DNA of 30,941 nucleotides, taken from assembly GCA_050874385.1 (NCBI GenBank), contig JBNMKO010000033.1, positions 1 through 30,941 of the forward strand. Reading direction: 5' to 3'. Source of the stretch: CAG-882 sp050874385. Its GTDB lineage: Bacteria > Bacillota > Clostridia > Lachnospirales > Lachnospiraceae. Numbering within the stretch: the first letter of the stretch is position 1; every line of letters begins with the position of its first letter. Positions 1 to 7,343 of this stretch are shown here, one piece after another. A program made the position numbers and the translations under genes. The notes under the pieces were generated by a model. It was not told where the DNA came from, ran no database searches, and saw nothing but the letters and a program-made list of their open reading frames with translations.

Positions 1-1
1 G

Positions 2-361
2 GGAGAACCTAATACAAGAGCAGTTGTTCAGATAAAGAATAATCTTGCGGCATTTGGACATCCAAAGGCATTTATGTTATCAGAAACGGGCTTTCATTGG
101 TTGGGAGATTATGAGATTACAGCAGATGAAGTACTTGGCGGTATTGCACCAAAGGCAAATAAGTTGGAACAGGCAAAGCAAATGCTTCGTGAATTGGCAG
201 AAACAACTAATATGGTGCAGAGTAATGAAGTTTTTGAAATGGCTGATGAACAGGGCATTTCAAAGAGAACATTGGAAAATGCAAAGAAAGAATTGGGCAT
301 CCGGGCAAAGAAAATCAATAACTCGTGGTATTGGGAACTGGATATAGTAAAACAGAGATAG
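2..361 (+). CDS. RecA-like/RepA-like AAA ATPase of a mobile element, C-terminal end only (partial)
   Basis: The reading frame is open from the left edge of the window, so only the last 119 residues are seen and the Walker motifs lie outside. The segment with FMLSETGFHWLGDYEITADE followed by a helical, winged-helix-like tail (SNEVFEMADEQGISKRTLENAKKELG, written here only as its positions, about residues 75-100) matches my memory of the C-terminus of AAA_25 (RepA-like, hexameric helicase-loader type) ATPases found in integrative elements and prophages. The tail would be a DNA-binding domain. It precedes a small gene and a MOBV relaxase, the order typical of mobilizable elements in gut Clostridia. 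The role, replication or mobilization ATPase, is inferred from family and context. Confidence 0.6.
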   Translation, partial: GEPNTRAVVQIKNNLAAFGHPKAFMLSETGFHWLGDYEITADEVLGGIAPKANKLEQAKQMLRELAETTNMVQSNEVFEMADEQGISKRTLENAKKELGIRAKKINNSWYWELDIVKQR

Positions 362-418
362 GGTAAGAATGCAACATTGCAGTCTATATAGAAATTGCGG
401 AGATAAACTTTGTAAGGT

Positions 419-440
419 TGCAAAGCATATAGGCTTTGCA
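419..440. other. 8-bp perfect hairpin between the ATPase and the next gene
   Basis: TGCAAAGC (419-426) and GCTTTGCA (433-440) form a perfect stem with a 6-nt loop. A short, impure U-stretch (GGTTTTG) follows, so it may be a weak terminator or a processing hairpin. The surrounding 100 bases are rich in TTGC/GCAA words. Confidence 0.4.
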
Positions 441-484
441 GTGTTGCGGTTTTGAATGAATTAGGAAAGGAATGGTGGATTGAT

Positions 485-718
485 ATGAAAAATGTACAGA
501 TTTCAGAAGAACTTTTTATTGTGATAATGAGATATTTTATGTTGGAACAGGAAGAACTGTTTCCTCAGATAAAACAGGGGCTAGAGAAGAAACTGGATGC
601 AATGGTAATGAGAGAATTATATACAAAATATAAGACTGCACTAACGGAAGAAGAAAAGGAAAAGGCTCGAAAGGAATATTTGGATAGACGAGGTGTGCCG
701 GAGAGTTTTCGGTGGTAG
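485..718 (+). CDS. Small complexin-2-like protein of mobilizable elements
   Basis: A 77-residue acidic/basic helical protein. I chose ATG 485, which has an AGGAAAGGA ribosome binding site at a good distance; an in-frame start at 452 has none. The sequence (KNVQISEELF near the start, LEKKLDAMVMRELYTKYKTA in the middle, then EEKEKARKEYLDRRGVPESF) resembles the short proteins annotated complexin-2 in integrative elements of Lachnospiraceae and Ruminococcaceae. That name is historical, and no eukaryotic complexin function is implied. The true role is unknown. Its constant place between the RepA-like ATPase and the oriT/relaxase suggests a mobilization or replication accessory protein (inference). 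Confidence 0.65.
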   Translation: MKNVQISEELFIVIMRYFMLEQEELFPQIKQGLEKKLDAMVMRELYTKYKTALTEEEKEKARKEYLDRRGVPESFRW

Positions 719-817
719 TTTTTCTTAAACATATATAACGGTTGCGTGTCACGCTTCCGTTAGAATCGATAAGGAAAATGTGGTGTGGTTGACACAGTGG
801 AGGCTTGTGTACACTGA

Positions 818-928
818 CTGCCGCAGGCAGAAAAGCTCCCGGCAGGGCGCAAAACCTGACTTGTCAGGTTGCATTTTTGATGGCGTAGCTGTCAAAAGTG
901 CTTTTGCGTTACTTTCGACGAAAGTAAC
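818..928. other. Probable origin of transfer (oriT) region: cluster of perfect inverted repeats
   Basis: The non-coding stretch before the relaxase carries four perfect inverted repeats: CTGCC-gca-GGCAG (818-830), AACCTGAC-tt-GTCAGGTT (853-870), AAAAG-tg-CTTTT (894-905) and GTTACTTTC-gac-GAAAGTAAC (908-928). The last lies 59 bp upstream of the relaxase start. Inverted repeats directly upstream of mob genes are the usual form of MOBV oriT sites, so this is a good oriT candidate. The nick position cannot be assigned from sequence alone. The gap from 719 to 987 contains nothing else recognisable. Confidence 0.6.
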
Positions 929-987
929 AAAGCTTGCGCCGTATCCGGCGATAATATGACAGATAAAAAGAAAGGGGAAGATTGCCT

Positions 988-2569
988 ATGGAGAGAACGA
1001 TAAGTGCAATGATCGGAAAAGGTTCTGTGAACCATAATACCAGAGCATTTACAGCTAAGAATGTAGATAAAAACAGAAGTGCTGATAATGTAGAATTTTG
1101 CCAAGAAGATATTAAGCAAGTTTATCAGAAGTTGTTTAATGAAGCACTGGAACGATATAATGCAAAACAGAAACGGAAAGATCGCGTGATTGATAATTAT
1201 TATGAAAAAATCAGGAGGGGCAAGCAGGAAAAGTTATTTCATGAAGTAATATTTCAGATCGGAAATAAAGATGATATGAATGCCAGGAGTGAAAATGGAT
1301 TACTGGCAAAAAGGATTTTAACAGAATTTATGGAGAAGTTTCAAGCTAGAAATCCGAACTTGTATGTATTCTCGGCACATTTGCATATGGATGAAGAAAC
1401 ACAGCATCTGCATATTGGTTTTGTACCATATATTACAGGAAGTAAGCGAGGTCTCGATATTAAGGGTATCATTAAAATCTGCACTGGCGGTAGAAGGCTT
1501 CACTGGTGGCACTAGAGGTGTTACAGAATTAAATCAGTGGATTGCATCAGAGAAACAGGAGCTTGCCACAGTCATGGAGCGATATGGTGTGAAATGGTTA
1601 CAAAAGGGTACACATGAGAAATATTTGTCGGTACTCGAATTTGAAAAGAAAGAGCGTGCAAAAGAAGTAGCAGAATTGGATAGCCAGAAGCAGGAAATAT
1701 CTTCGATGGTTGTACAGCTTGGTGAAGAGGTTTCTGTAAAGAAACAGGAATTGCAGAATGTTACTATAGAAAAGGAACTGGCTGAGGAAGCTACACAGAA
1801 GGCAAATGAAGAGAGAACTACAGCACAACAGGAGAAGGAAGTATTGATTGCAGGTAATCAGGATTTGAGAATGGAAAACTCAAGGCTTGAAAGCCGCAAG
1901 GACAGACTTCGCATGGAAAATCATGATTTGAAGCAGAAACAGCTACAGTTGCAGACAGATAATGAAGAACTGGAACAAAAGTATTACGATTTACAATATA
2001 AAAATGATGAACTGGAGAATGCAAATGACCAGTTACATTTAGACAATCATACTTTGGAACAGAAGAATGAGGCGTTACAATCGGATAATCAGATATTGGT
2101 ACAGCGGTATAGTGATCTGCAACAGGATAATTTCCAGCTTGAAAGACAGCAGAACGAGCTTAAAAACAATATAGGGCAGATGGTACAGTCGGAGCAGTTA
2201 TTACAACGTGATGTACGCAAGTATAATGAGGCACCAGAGTGGCAGTTACCAGAACTGGAAGTGTTTGCAAGTGCTAAGTCATTTCGGGATAAGGTGGTCA
2301 TGCCATTTGTGAATAAACTTAAGACATTAATAAGAAATCTGACAATCCAGTGCGTAAGGCTGAAAGAGGAAGTATTACAGCTTCGGAAGGAAAAGAAGAG
2401 ATTGTCAGATGATGTGGAGTTTTTCAGGGGCAAGATTAAGGATATGAGTGATATGATAGAGCTGTTGCAGGAAAAGGCTGATGATCTGGAGCGTGCGAAG
2501 AGATATGCCGGTGCGGAGCAGATTGATACGATTATTCGTAAGGTAAAGGAACAGGAGCGTACAGAGTAG
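988..2569 (+). pseudogene. MOBV-family relaxase (Mob/Pre), frameshifted
   Basis: MOBV relaxases nick oriT and pilot the strand during mobilization. The start at ATG 988 has an AAAGGGG site 8 nt upstream. The N-terminal domain is intact: motif I region NHNTRAF..KNVDKNR (residues about 15-30) and the metal-binding HLHMDEETQHLHI (131-143). After GSKRGLD-I the frame breaks at 1462-1463, where one extra A moves translation from phase 1 to phase 2. The expected continuation (RVSLKSALAVEGF, GGTRG, then QKGTHEKYLSVLEFEKKERAKE) runs on in the second frame to the stop at 2569. That part is a long coiled coil ending in a basic region. As read, the first frame stops at 1515 and gives a 175-residue catalytic fragment. 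A sequencing error cannot be excluded. Confidence 0.85.
1865..2158 (+). repeat. Seven tandem 14-residue coiled-coil repeats in the relaxase tail
   Basis: Seven consecutive 42-bp units encode 14-residue repeats with Leu at position 1, Asn at position 5 and Leu at position 8. The first five residues of the units read LRMEN, LRMEN, LQTDN, LQYKN, LHLDN, LQSDN and LQQDN. The DNA units have diverged but the Asn and Leu positions are invariant, which points to selection for a two-heptad coiled coil with a buried Asn. Confidence 0.8.
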
Positions 2570-2629
2570 CAGATAAGGCGGTATGACAGGTCTTATGGAA
2601 CAAGATAATGGAAAGGATGGATTGATGAG

Positions 2630-2812
2630 ATGAAGGATAACAGAATGGATAATATCGTGGAATGTGCTTATAACATAGATAATGGCTATGTTGAGGTGTG
2701 GTTTACAGATGGAAATATGTTGCGGATAAAGTGTGAAGAAGTGGAGGCTGCTCTGAGGACAACAGAGCAGTCATTGGCAAAGTTGCATAGGTTGTTGGAT
2801 ACAAGCCGATAG
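2630..2812 (+). CDS. Small DUF6061-like protein of mobile elements
   Basis: A 60-residue protein with a GGAAAGGATGG site upstream of ATG 2630. The pattern NIVECAYNIDNGYVEVWFTDG followed by LRIKCEEVEAAL is a short beta-rich domain that resembles DUF6061 proteins carried next to relaxase genes on integrative elements (family call from memory). Its C-terminus is shorter than usual. The frame that would continue it lies in the next phase, directly downstream (see the pseudogene from 2800), so the original protein may have been longer. Function unknown. Confidence 0.5.
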   Translation: MKDNRMDNIVECAYNIDNGYVEVWFTDGNMLRIKCEEVEAALRTTEQSLAKLHRLLDTSR

Positions 2813-2979
2813 AGTATGTGGCAATGGCTTTGTCCAGGGAGATGCAGGCATGTTGTGATATTGAGGCTGAAATGGTCAAAGGGATGTTCGGAACAATTGT
2901 GTAGGGGTATCTGAAGAAGGGGTATAAACGGGCTACGGCGGAGATGATGGCTAGGGAGTTTTTTAGGTATGAGAGTTAA
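2800..2979 (+). pseudogene. Decayed small reading frame (frameshift and internal stop)
   Basis: One phase after the DUF6061-like gene, a coding-looking stretch reads GYKPIEYVAMALSREMQACC, on to FGTIV, then TAG (2902), and continues in the same frame as GYLKKGYKRATAEMMAREFF-RYES with a stop at 2977. It has no start of its own: TAG at 2788 closes the frame upstream. It is best explained as the former C-terminus of the upstream gene, or as a second small element protein, damaged by one indel and one nonsense change. The MAREFFRY ending resembles tails of small mobile-element proteins, from memory only. Confidence 0.5.
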
Positions 2980-2986
2980 AAAGTAG

Positions 2987-3015
2987 TTGACAAAATATTA
3001 TTTTAATATTACTTT
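2987..3015 (+). promoter_or_regulatory. Sigma-A type promoter of the SIR2 operon
   Basis: TTGACA (2987-2992) is followed after 17 bp by TACTTT (3010-3015). It is the only clear promoter before the four genes that end with the SIR2 protein, and its -10 lies inside the palindrome described next. Confidence 0.6.
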
Positions 3016-3027
3016 AATATTAAAATA
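2999..3027. promoter_or_regulatory. 13+13 bp palindromic operator over the -10 element
   Basis: TATTTTAATATTA (2999-3011) and TAATATTAAAATA (3015-3027) are perfect reverse complements separated by CTT. The palindrome covers the spacer, the -10 element and the start region of the promoter, so a bound dimer would block transcription. The first gene of the operon ends in a helix-turn-helix and is the obvious candidate repressor (inference). Confidence 0.65.
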
Positions 3028-3046
3028 GTAAAGGTGGAGGTGCATT

Positions 3047-3382
3047 GTGGCTACTAATTTAATGAATGTCTTCAAGAATACAGATTTAAAAAATATAGGT
3101 AAATCAACGGCAGATGTTATGTCGTTAGCATTTAAACCAAATAAAAAAACAGGTGCTAAAATTGCAAGAGCTGTATTAAGTGATGGTACAACGCTTATTA
3201 AAAGCGTAGCGGCATCTGGAGTGGTTTCGGAAGCCATTTATAAATTACCGGAGATTGCATCAGTGGCACAAAGAAATGAAGTTATAAGAGATTTGGCAAA
3301 ACAGAAAATAAATCAAGAAATAATTGCTGCCATGTTGGATGTATCCCAATCGACGGTTTCAAATGTATTGAGGAAAAAATAA
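3047..3382 (+). CDS. Small protein with C-terminal helix-turn-helix, likely operon autoregulator
   Basis: 111 residues, GTG start with an AAGGTGGAGG site. The N-terminal two thirds (LAFKPNKKTGAKIARAVLSD, then a hydrophobic SVAASGVVSEAIYKL stretch) is not recognised. The last 25 residues (about 86-110: QKINQEIIAAMLDVSQSTVS, then NVLRKK) form a clear helix-turn-helix with the SQSTVSN recognition helix at the very end. It is the first gene after a promoter overlapped by a palindrome and is followed in the same direction by the 3425, 3815 and 4586 genes with 15-54 nt gaps. Autorepression of a defence-type operon is inferred. An antitoxin-like role is possible. Confidence 0.6.
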   Translation: MATNLMNVFKNTDLKNIGKSTADVMSLAFKPNKKTGAKIARAVLSDGTTLIKSVAASGVVSEAIYKLPEIASVAQRNEVIRDLAKQKINQEIIAAMLDVSQSTVSNVLRKK

Positions 3383-3424
3383 TAGTAATATTTTTAAAGA
3401 GTAGTACAGAAAGAGGGTTTTATT

Positions 3425-3760
3425 TTGAGAGATAGAGTTGATTTTAATATCTTTGCAAATTCACAATGTGCAATTAGAGAATACATGCATTTTAAAATGG
3501 AGAATGAGTATATGCATGAGGCAAGAGTTTTAGTATCATCTATGGGAGAAACTCGATATAATGATATTCTGAAGGTAGTACCTCGAATTGAAACAAATAA
3601 TTCGTCAATTGATATAATTGGGGATGCACAATTTGAACGAGATTATTATGAGAAATATACAAATGAATATCAGGTATTTACTTTTATAAATGGAACTCTT
3701 TTAATCAAAGGCGTAGATCGATGGGGAAATCCTATTGAAATTGATATAACGAGTGTATAA
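3425..3760 (+). CDS. Hypothetical protein of the SIR2 operon
   Basis: 111 residues, TTG start with an AAGAGG site 8 nt upstream. Not recognised. The sequence begins with an aromatic-rich helix (FNIFANSQCAIREYMHFKME) and ends with a beta-rich tail (VFTFINGTLLIKGVDRWGNP-IEIDI). No membrane segment, signal peptide, cysteine cluster or catalytic motif is evident. It sits 42 nt after the helix-turn-helix gene and 54 nt before the next, so co-expression is likely. It may be a structural or sensor partner of the SIR2 protein, but nothing in the sequence proves this. Confidence 0.6.
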   Translation: MRDRVDFNIFANSQCAIREYMHFKMENEYMHEARVLVSSMGETRYNDILKVVPRIETNNSSIDIIGDAQFERDYYEKYTNEYQVFTFINGTLLIKGVDRWGNPIEIDITSV

Positions 3761-3814
3761 AATTATAGAAAATAAATTTAACATGTTTTTGTGAAAAAAC
3801 GGAGATATGAGACA

Positions 3815-4570
3815 ATGTTTGGTAATGTTATATATTATGATAAAAACAAAATTGATGAATATAGAGCGGTGGTTAAAGGACAAAGAAATCTCCAGATTGA
3901 TGAATATGAGGTCTCTAATGATAAAGGTGTTCAAATTGATTTAAAGGCATTTGGTGCTGATGCAAAGGCTAATAAAACATATAAGGCTAAGGTGCAAGAG
4001 AGTTTACTATATAATTGTGATGAGTTTGAAAAAATGCTAACGGGTAGAGACGATTTTTTTGATTTTACTCAGTCAGAGAATTATGATTTGATAACTATGC
4101 GTAGGGGCACGATTATTAAATTTGATGGATATATAAAGGTGCCAGACGAATTTGACTATACTCAAACAATTGATAGATTTAAGCCATTATTAGTTGCATC
4201 AATAGTAAATGATTCTATGGACAAGTCCGAACAGGATGCTATAAAGTCTTTTTTTGAAGCAACAGATACAAAAATTCCTGTATTAATTGATTTGAATGAA
4301 CAATTAATGTGCTCTAAATTGATTTCAAATAATATGTTAGTAAAATATGAGGATATGGAAGAATATGAAGAATTAGAAGTTACTATTATTGCGAGAATTA
4401 TTTCTAGCGGAATGGTAAAATCACAAAAAGCTTTTTATGATCCGTTGAAGGATTTTATGACATTAAATCGTGTTATGAGAAGAAGTATTGAAGGACGAAC
4501 AGATGGATTAAATGAGATATATGCAGATAAAGATTATAGAACAATAGAGGTTTTGGCTATATATCAATAA
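3815..4570 (+). CDS. Hypothetical protein of the SIR2 operon, possibly DUF6414-like
   Basis: 251 residues from ATG 3815, which has a CGGAG site 10 nt upstream. An in-frame GTG at 3791 lacks one. The N-terminus reads FGNVIYYDKNKIDEYRAVVK, a 'tyrosine-aspartate, residue-by-residue' beginning seen in DUF6414 proteins, and the C-terminus ends in EVLAIYQ, like the LAIYR ending of that family. This resemblance is from memory and weak. The middle (TMRRGTIIKFDGYIKVPDEF; later KPLLVASIV, then EVTIIARIISSG) looks like a soluble alpha/beta protein. No transmembrane segment is seen. It lies 15 nt before the SIR2 gene, which makes it the closest partner of that effector. Confidence 0.6.
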   Translation: MFGNVIYYDKNKIDEYRAVVKGQRNLQIDEYEVSNDKGVQIDLKAFGADAKANKTYKAKVQESLLYNCDEFEKMLTGRDDFFDFTQSENYDLITMRRGTIIKFDGYIKVPDEFDYTQTIDRFKPLLVASIVNDSMDKSEQDAIKSFFEATDTKIPVLIDLNEQLMCSKLISNNMLVKYEDMEEYEELEVTIIARIISSGMVKSQKAFYDPLKDFMTLNRVMRRSIEGRTDGLNEIYADKDYRTIEVLAIYQ

Positions 4571-4585
4571 AAATAGGAGAACGGT

Positions 4586-6067
4586 ATGGATATTAGAGAA
4601 ACATTGTTAGAATTGATTAATTCAGAAACAATTAGATATTCTTATATGGCAGTAGAAAAACTGATTATTGTTATGATGAAAGATTACTTGGAATCACAGA
4701 ATAAACGGCTTTTTGCAGAAAATGAGTCTGTTCGTGGAATTTCAGATATGATATTGCCCGATGGAATAGATAGTGATGAAAGTTGTATTGCAGCAGAAAT
4801 TAAGATGTATAGACATAAGCAAATAAGCCTGCGAGTTATATATGATACAATTAGACGTTTTTCGATTAACAGAGGAGATATTAATAAGCTTTTATTAATA
4901 GTTGTAAATGAATTACCAGATGGAATAAGAAATCGTATTGAAGAAAAAAAGAAACAACTAAATTTCGAACTGATAATTTGGGATATGGATGATTTGGTTC
5001 GGATATTTAGTTATAATGAAAGCTTATTTGTTGACACATATAATAATTTGAATACAGTGTTATTGAGAGACACTATTAATAATGGTATTTCTAGAAATAA
5101 TAGCACATATTTAGAAAAAAGAAAGAAATATGTTGAACAATTACATACACAATATGAATATGATAATATTGTTCTTTTTCTTGGTGCGGGAGTATCAAAT
5201 GAAGCTAAAATAGCAACCTGGGATACCTTGATATCAGAATTATTTGTTGCATTAATAGATAAACAATTAAGTGCTAATCATATTCAAATAGAGAAGAAAG
5301 ATAAGAAAAAAATAGTAAAAGAAGTCATAAATCAAAATGGAAATTCACCATTGATTCAAACTAGATTTTTGAGAAATGGATTTGAGAACGATTTTGAAGA
5401 ATTTGTTAGAGATATATTATATAAAAGTGCTGTTGATACGTCAGATTTATTAGAGGAAATAGGACAATTATGTATACCCAATAGGGGAAAACTAGGTGTA
5501 CGTGCAATTATAAATTACAATTTTGATGATTTGGTTGAGAAAAATTTGAAAAGATTAAGAGTAAAATATCATTCGATATATGGTGAGGGTATGATTCCGG
5601 ACACAGATGAGTTAGGCATATACCATGTTCATGGATTTTTACCGCAAGAAAAAGAAAATTATGAAAATTTGACGAAGTCATTACTGGTTTTTTCGGAAGA
5701 AGGATATCACAAACTTATGCTTGAACCATATAATTGGGCAAATATTAGCCAGTTGAATTATATGATAAATGACACCTGCTTATTTATTGGATTGTCTATG
5801 ACGGATCCTAATATGAGACGATTGTTAGAAATAGCAGCGCAAAAGAGAACTGAGAATGATGGAGAATGTCAACACTACGCTATTATGCGAAGATTTAAGA
5901 TAAAAGATTCGGAAGAAGTTGAGTCAATAAAGAGTTTTGAAAGAGTAAACGAATCATTACAAGAGTCGTTTTTTAAGGAATTGGGAGTAAATGTTTTATG
6001 GATTGATGAGTTTAGTGAAATTCCAATTCTTTTAAAGCAGATTAAAGGCAATTATGATAGCTACTGA
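4586..6067 (+). CDS. PD-(D/E)XK-like nuclease and SIR2 fusion protein, probable anti-phage NADase effector
   Basis: 493 residues with a TAGGAGAA site. Residues about 1-150 look like an Mrr/restriction-endonuclease fold: GISDMILPDGID (51-62) supplies the Asp and AAEIKMY (69-75) the E-x-K pair. Residues about 190-480 are a SIR2 (SIR2_2-type) domain with the NAD-binding GAGVS (200-204), NYNFDDLVE (310-318), the HVHG catalytic histidine (347-350) and GLSMTDPN (402-409). All key motifs are intact. In defence systems, SIR2 domains degrade NAD+ to abort infection (known for ThsA, DSR and SIR2-HerA proteins). The nuclease-like half could instead be a binding or sensing domain. It is the last gene of a four-gene operon inside an integrated element. 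Novel subtype is inferred; family assignment of the SIR2 half is firm. Confidence 0.85.
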   Translation: MDIRETLLELINSETIRYSYMAVEKLIIVMMKDYLESQNKRLFAENESVRGISDMILPDGIDSDESCIAAEIKMYRHKQISLRVIYDTIRRFSINRGDINKLLLIVVNELPDGIRNRIEEKKKQLNFELIIWDMDDLVRIFSYNESLFVDTYNNLNTVLLRDTINNGISRNNSTYLEKRKKYVEQLHTQYEYDNIVLFLGAGVSNEAKIATWDTLISELFVALIDKQLSANHIQIEKKDKKKIVKEVINQNGNSPLIQTRFLRNGFENDFEEFVRDILYKSAVDTSDLLEEIGQLCIPNRGKLGVRAIINYNFDDLVEKNLKRLRVKYHSIYGEGMIPDTDELGIYHVHGFLPQEKENYENLTKSLLVFSEEGYHKLMLEPYNWANISQLNYMINDTCLFIGLSMTDPNMRRLLEIAAQKRTENDGECQHYAIMRRFKIKDSEEVESIKSFERVNESLQESFFKELGVNVLWIDEFSEIPILLKQIKGNYDSY

Positions 6068-6193
6068 TATTTGGCTCCATTTTGGCTCTGAAAATTTTAG
6101 ACGAGGTACACAAAAATGCAAAATAAGATGAATGTGAAGAATAAAACACACAAATGTGTACCAAGAAACAGCCAGATAAATTTCTCCGCCCAA
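6068..6193. other. Gene-free end of the relaxase-bearing element
   Basis: No reading frame is supportable here. It holds a direct repeat TTTGGCTC (6070-6077 and 6081-6088) and an inverted repeat GGTACACA (6105-6112) / TGTGTACC (6155-6162), and then runs into the att-like motif at 6194. Short direct and inverted repeats next to an att core often serve as integrase or excisionase arm sites; this role is a guess. From 6210 to 6508 there is also no gene, only the repeat, terminator and promoter listed separately. Confidence 0.4.
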
Positions 6194-6209
6194 GAGTTTG
6201 AATAATTAA
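6194..6209 (+). other. att-like repeat, copy 1 (GAGTTTGAATAATTAA)
   Basis: First of three near-identical copies. It can be read as codons Glu-Phe-Glu-stop, the C-terminus expected for GuaA proteins ending in IEFE, a known integration target. It separates the SIR2-bearing element from the methyltransferase segment. Confidence 0.55.
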
Positions 6210-6265
6210 TGTAGCCTGAAGAATACTGTATTTATGCGGGTTATGAGGATTTTGAAAAGCGATTT

Positions 6266-6281
6266 GATAACAAAATGATAA
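6266..6281. repeat. GATAACAAAATRATAA repeat, copy 1
   Basis: GATAACAAAATGATAA here matches 15 of 16 bases at 11990-12005. A further TTGATAAAC follows at 6285. It lies 57 bp right of att-like copy 1, while the partner lies 103 bp left of copy 3, so it may be an arm-type recombinase site (inference). Confidence 0.35.
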
Positions 6282-6349
6282 CACTTGATAAACGAGCATT
6301 ATTTATGAGTAATGCAAAATGTTAGCGGGTGAGGTTTCTGCAAAGACTT

Positions 6350-6399
6350 AAAAGGGTCTTGTTAAGCTAATGAATAGCTTAGCAAGGCCTTTTCTTTTT
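6350..6399 (+). terminator. Rho-independent terminator
   Basis: AAAAGGGTCTTGTTAAGCTA (6350-6369) pairs imperfectly with TAGCTTAGCAAGGCCTTTT (6375-6393) around a 5-nt loop, with a T-rich tail. No gene directly precedes it, so it may insulate the methyltransferase from transcription out of the upstream element. Confidence 0.75.
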
Positions 6400-6416
6400 G
6401 CCTTTATGTTAGTCGG

Positions 6417-6445
6417 TTGAAACCATTCAGATGTTGTGGTATACT
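6417..6445 (+). promoter_or_regulatory. Promoter of the methyltransferase gene
   Basis: TTGAAA (6417-6422), 17-bp spacer, TATACT (6440-6445): a near-consensus sigma-A promoter 64 bp upstream of the start codon. Confidence 0.75.
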
Positions 6446-6508
6446 AATGTTGTAACAGCAGTGGCTAATAAGATATAATAATCTTATCAAGGAAAGGAGA
6501 ATATTACA

Positions 6509-7264
6509 TTGAAAGAAATGAAACAAGATAGTTCCACTATAGCTTGGAGTGCCATGGGAGATGAGTGGTTTGAACTCGCTCAGACAGGTGAAGCACGGAA
6601 CTGCTTTATTATGCCTAATATGCTCAAATTTATGGGTGATGTAAAAGGTAAAAAAGTACTTGATCTTGGATGTGGTGAGGGCGGATATTCAAGAGAATTA
6701 GCCAAACGCGGAGCAGAACTTGTGTCTATAGATTGTTCAAAGAAAGCGATAGAGTATGCGACTAAGTTGGCATGTGATGAAAACCTTCAGATTCAACATT
6801 TTATCAGAAATAGTAACGATCTTTTTGATATAGCCAGTGAGCAATTTGATATTGTCATGTGTTCTATGATGCTTATGGATTGTGAAGATTTTGATGGAAC
6901 TATTCGGGAAGTGGTGAGAGTTTTAAAGCCAGGCGGACGTCTTTTTGCGAGTGTCCTGCATCCTTGCTTTGATGGAAATCATGATACTGGTATAGGAAGA
7001 CAAGGCCAAGGGATAGACCGTCAGGTTGTAGTTAAAAACTATTTTGAACCTAGAGAATGGGAAGCGCCTCTTTATCAAGGGAAAATTCCTGTTATATGGC
7101 GACATCGCACTTTTGAGGATTATATTAAAACCTTTGTGGGCGCAGGATTGACAATTGTTGATTTAAACGAGCCCAGGGCTACAGATGAACAGGCTAAGAT
7201 TTCTGTAGCGATGGCGTGGCTGCAGAAAATACCGCTATATTTATACTGGGAGTTGAAAAAGTAA
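6509..7264 (+). CDS. Class I SAM-dependent methyltransferase
   Basis: 251 residues, TTG start with a GGAAAGGAGA site 8 nt upstream. The Rossmann SAM-binding motif I VLDLGCGEGG (50-59) is followed by the acidic end of strand 2 (LVSIDCS, 71-77), motif post-II FDIVMCSMMLMD and the LKPGGRLFASV strand typical of Methyltransf_11/25 proteins, and then by a C-terminal substrate-binding part. Small-molecule methylation is likely, but the substrate cannot be told; related genes are often annotated only as class I methyltransferases. It has its own promoter and stands alone, flanked by att-like copies 1 and 2, so it looks like cargo of a small element. Confidence 0.85.
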   Translation: MKEMKQDSSTIAWSAMGDEWFELAQTGEARNCFIMPNMLKFMGDVKGKKVLDLGCGEGGYSRELAKRGAELVSIDCSKKAIEYATKLACDENLQIQHFIRNSNDLFDIASEQFDIVMCSMMLMDCEDFDGTIREVVRVLKPGGRLFASVLHPCFDGNHDTGIGRQGQGIDRQVVVKNYFEPREWEAPLYQGKIPVIWRHRTFEDYIKTFVGAGLTIVDLNEPRATDEQAKISVAMAWLQKIPLYLYWELKK

Positions 7265-7343
7265 TGGAGAGATGGTAAGTATGACACACTCTATATGAAT
7301 TTATGAGATGACTTTTTCGGGCAATTAAAGAAGGCTGGAAAAG

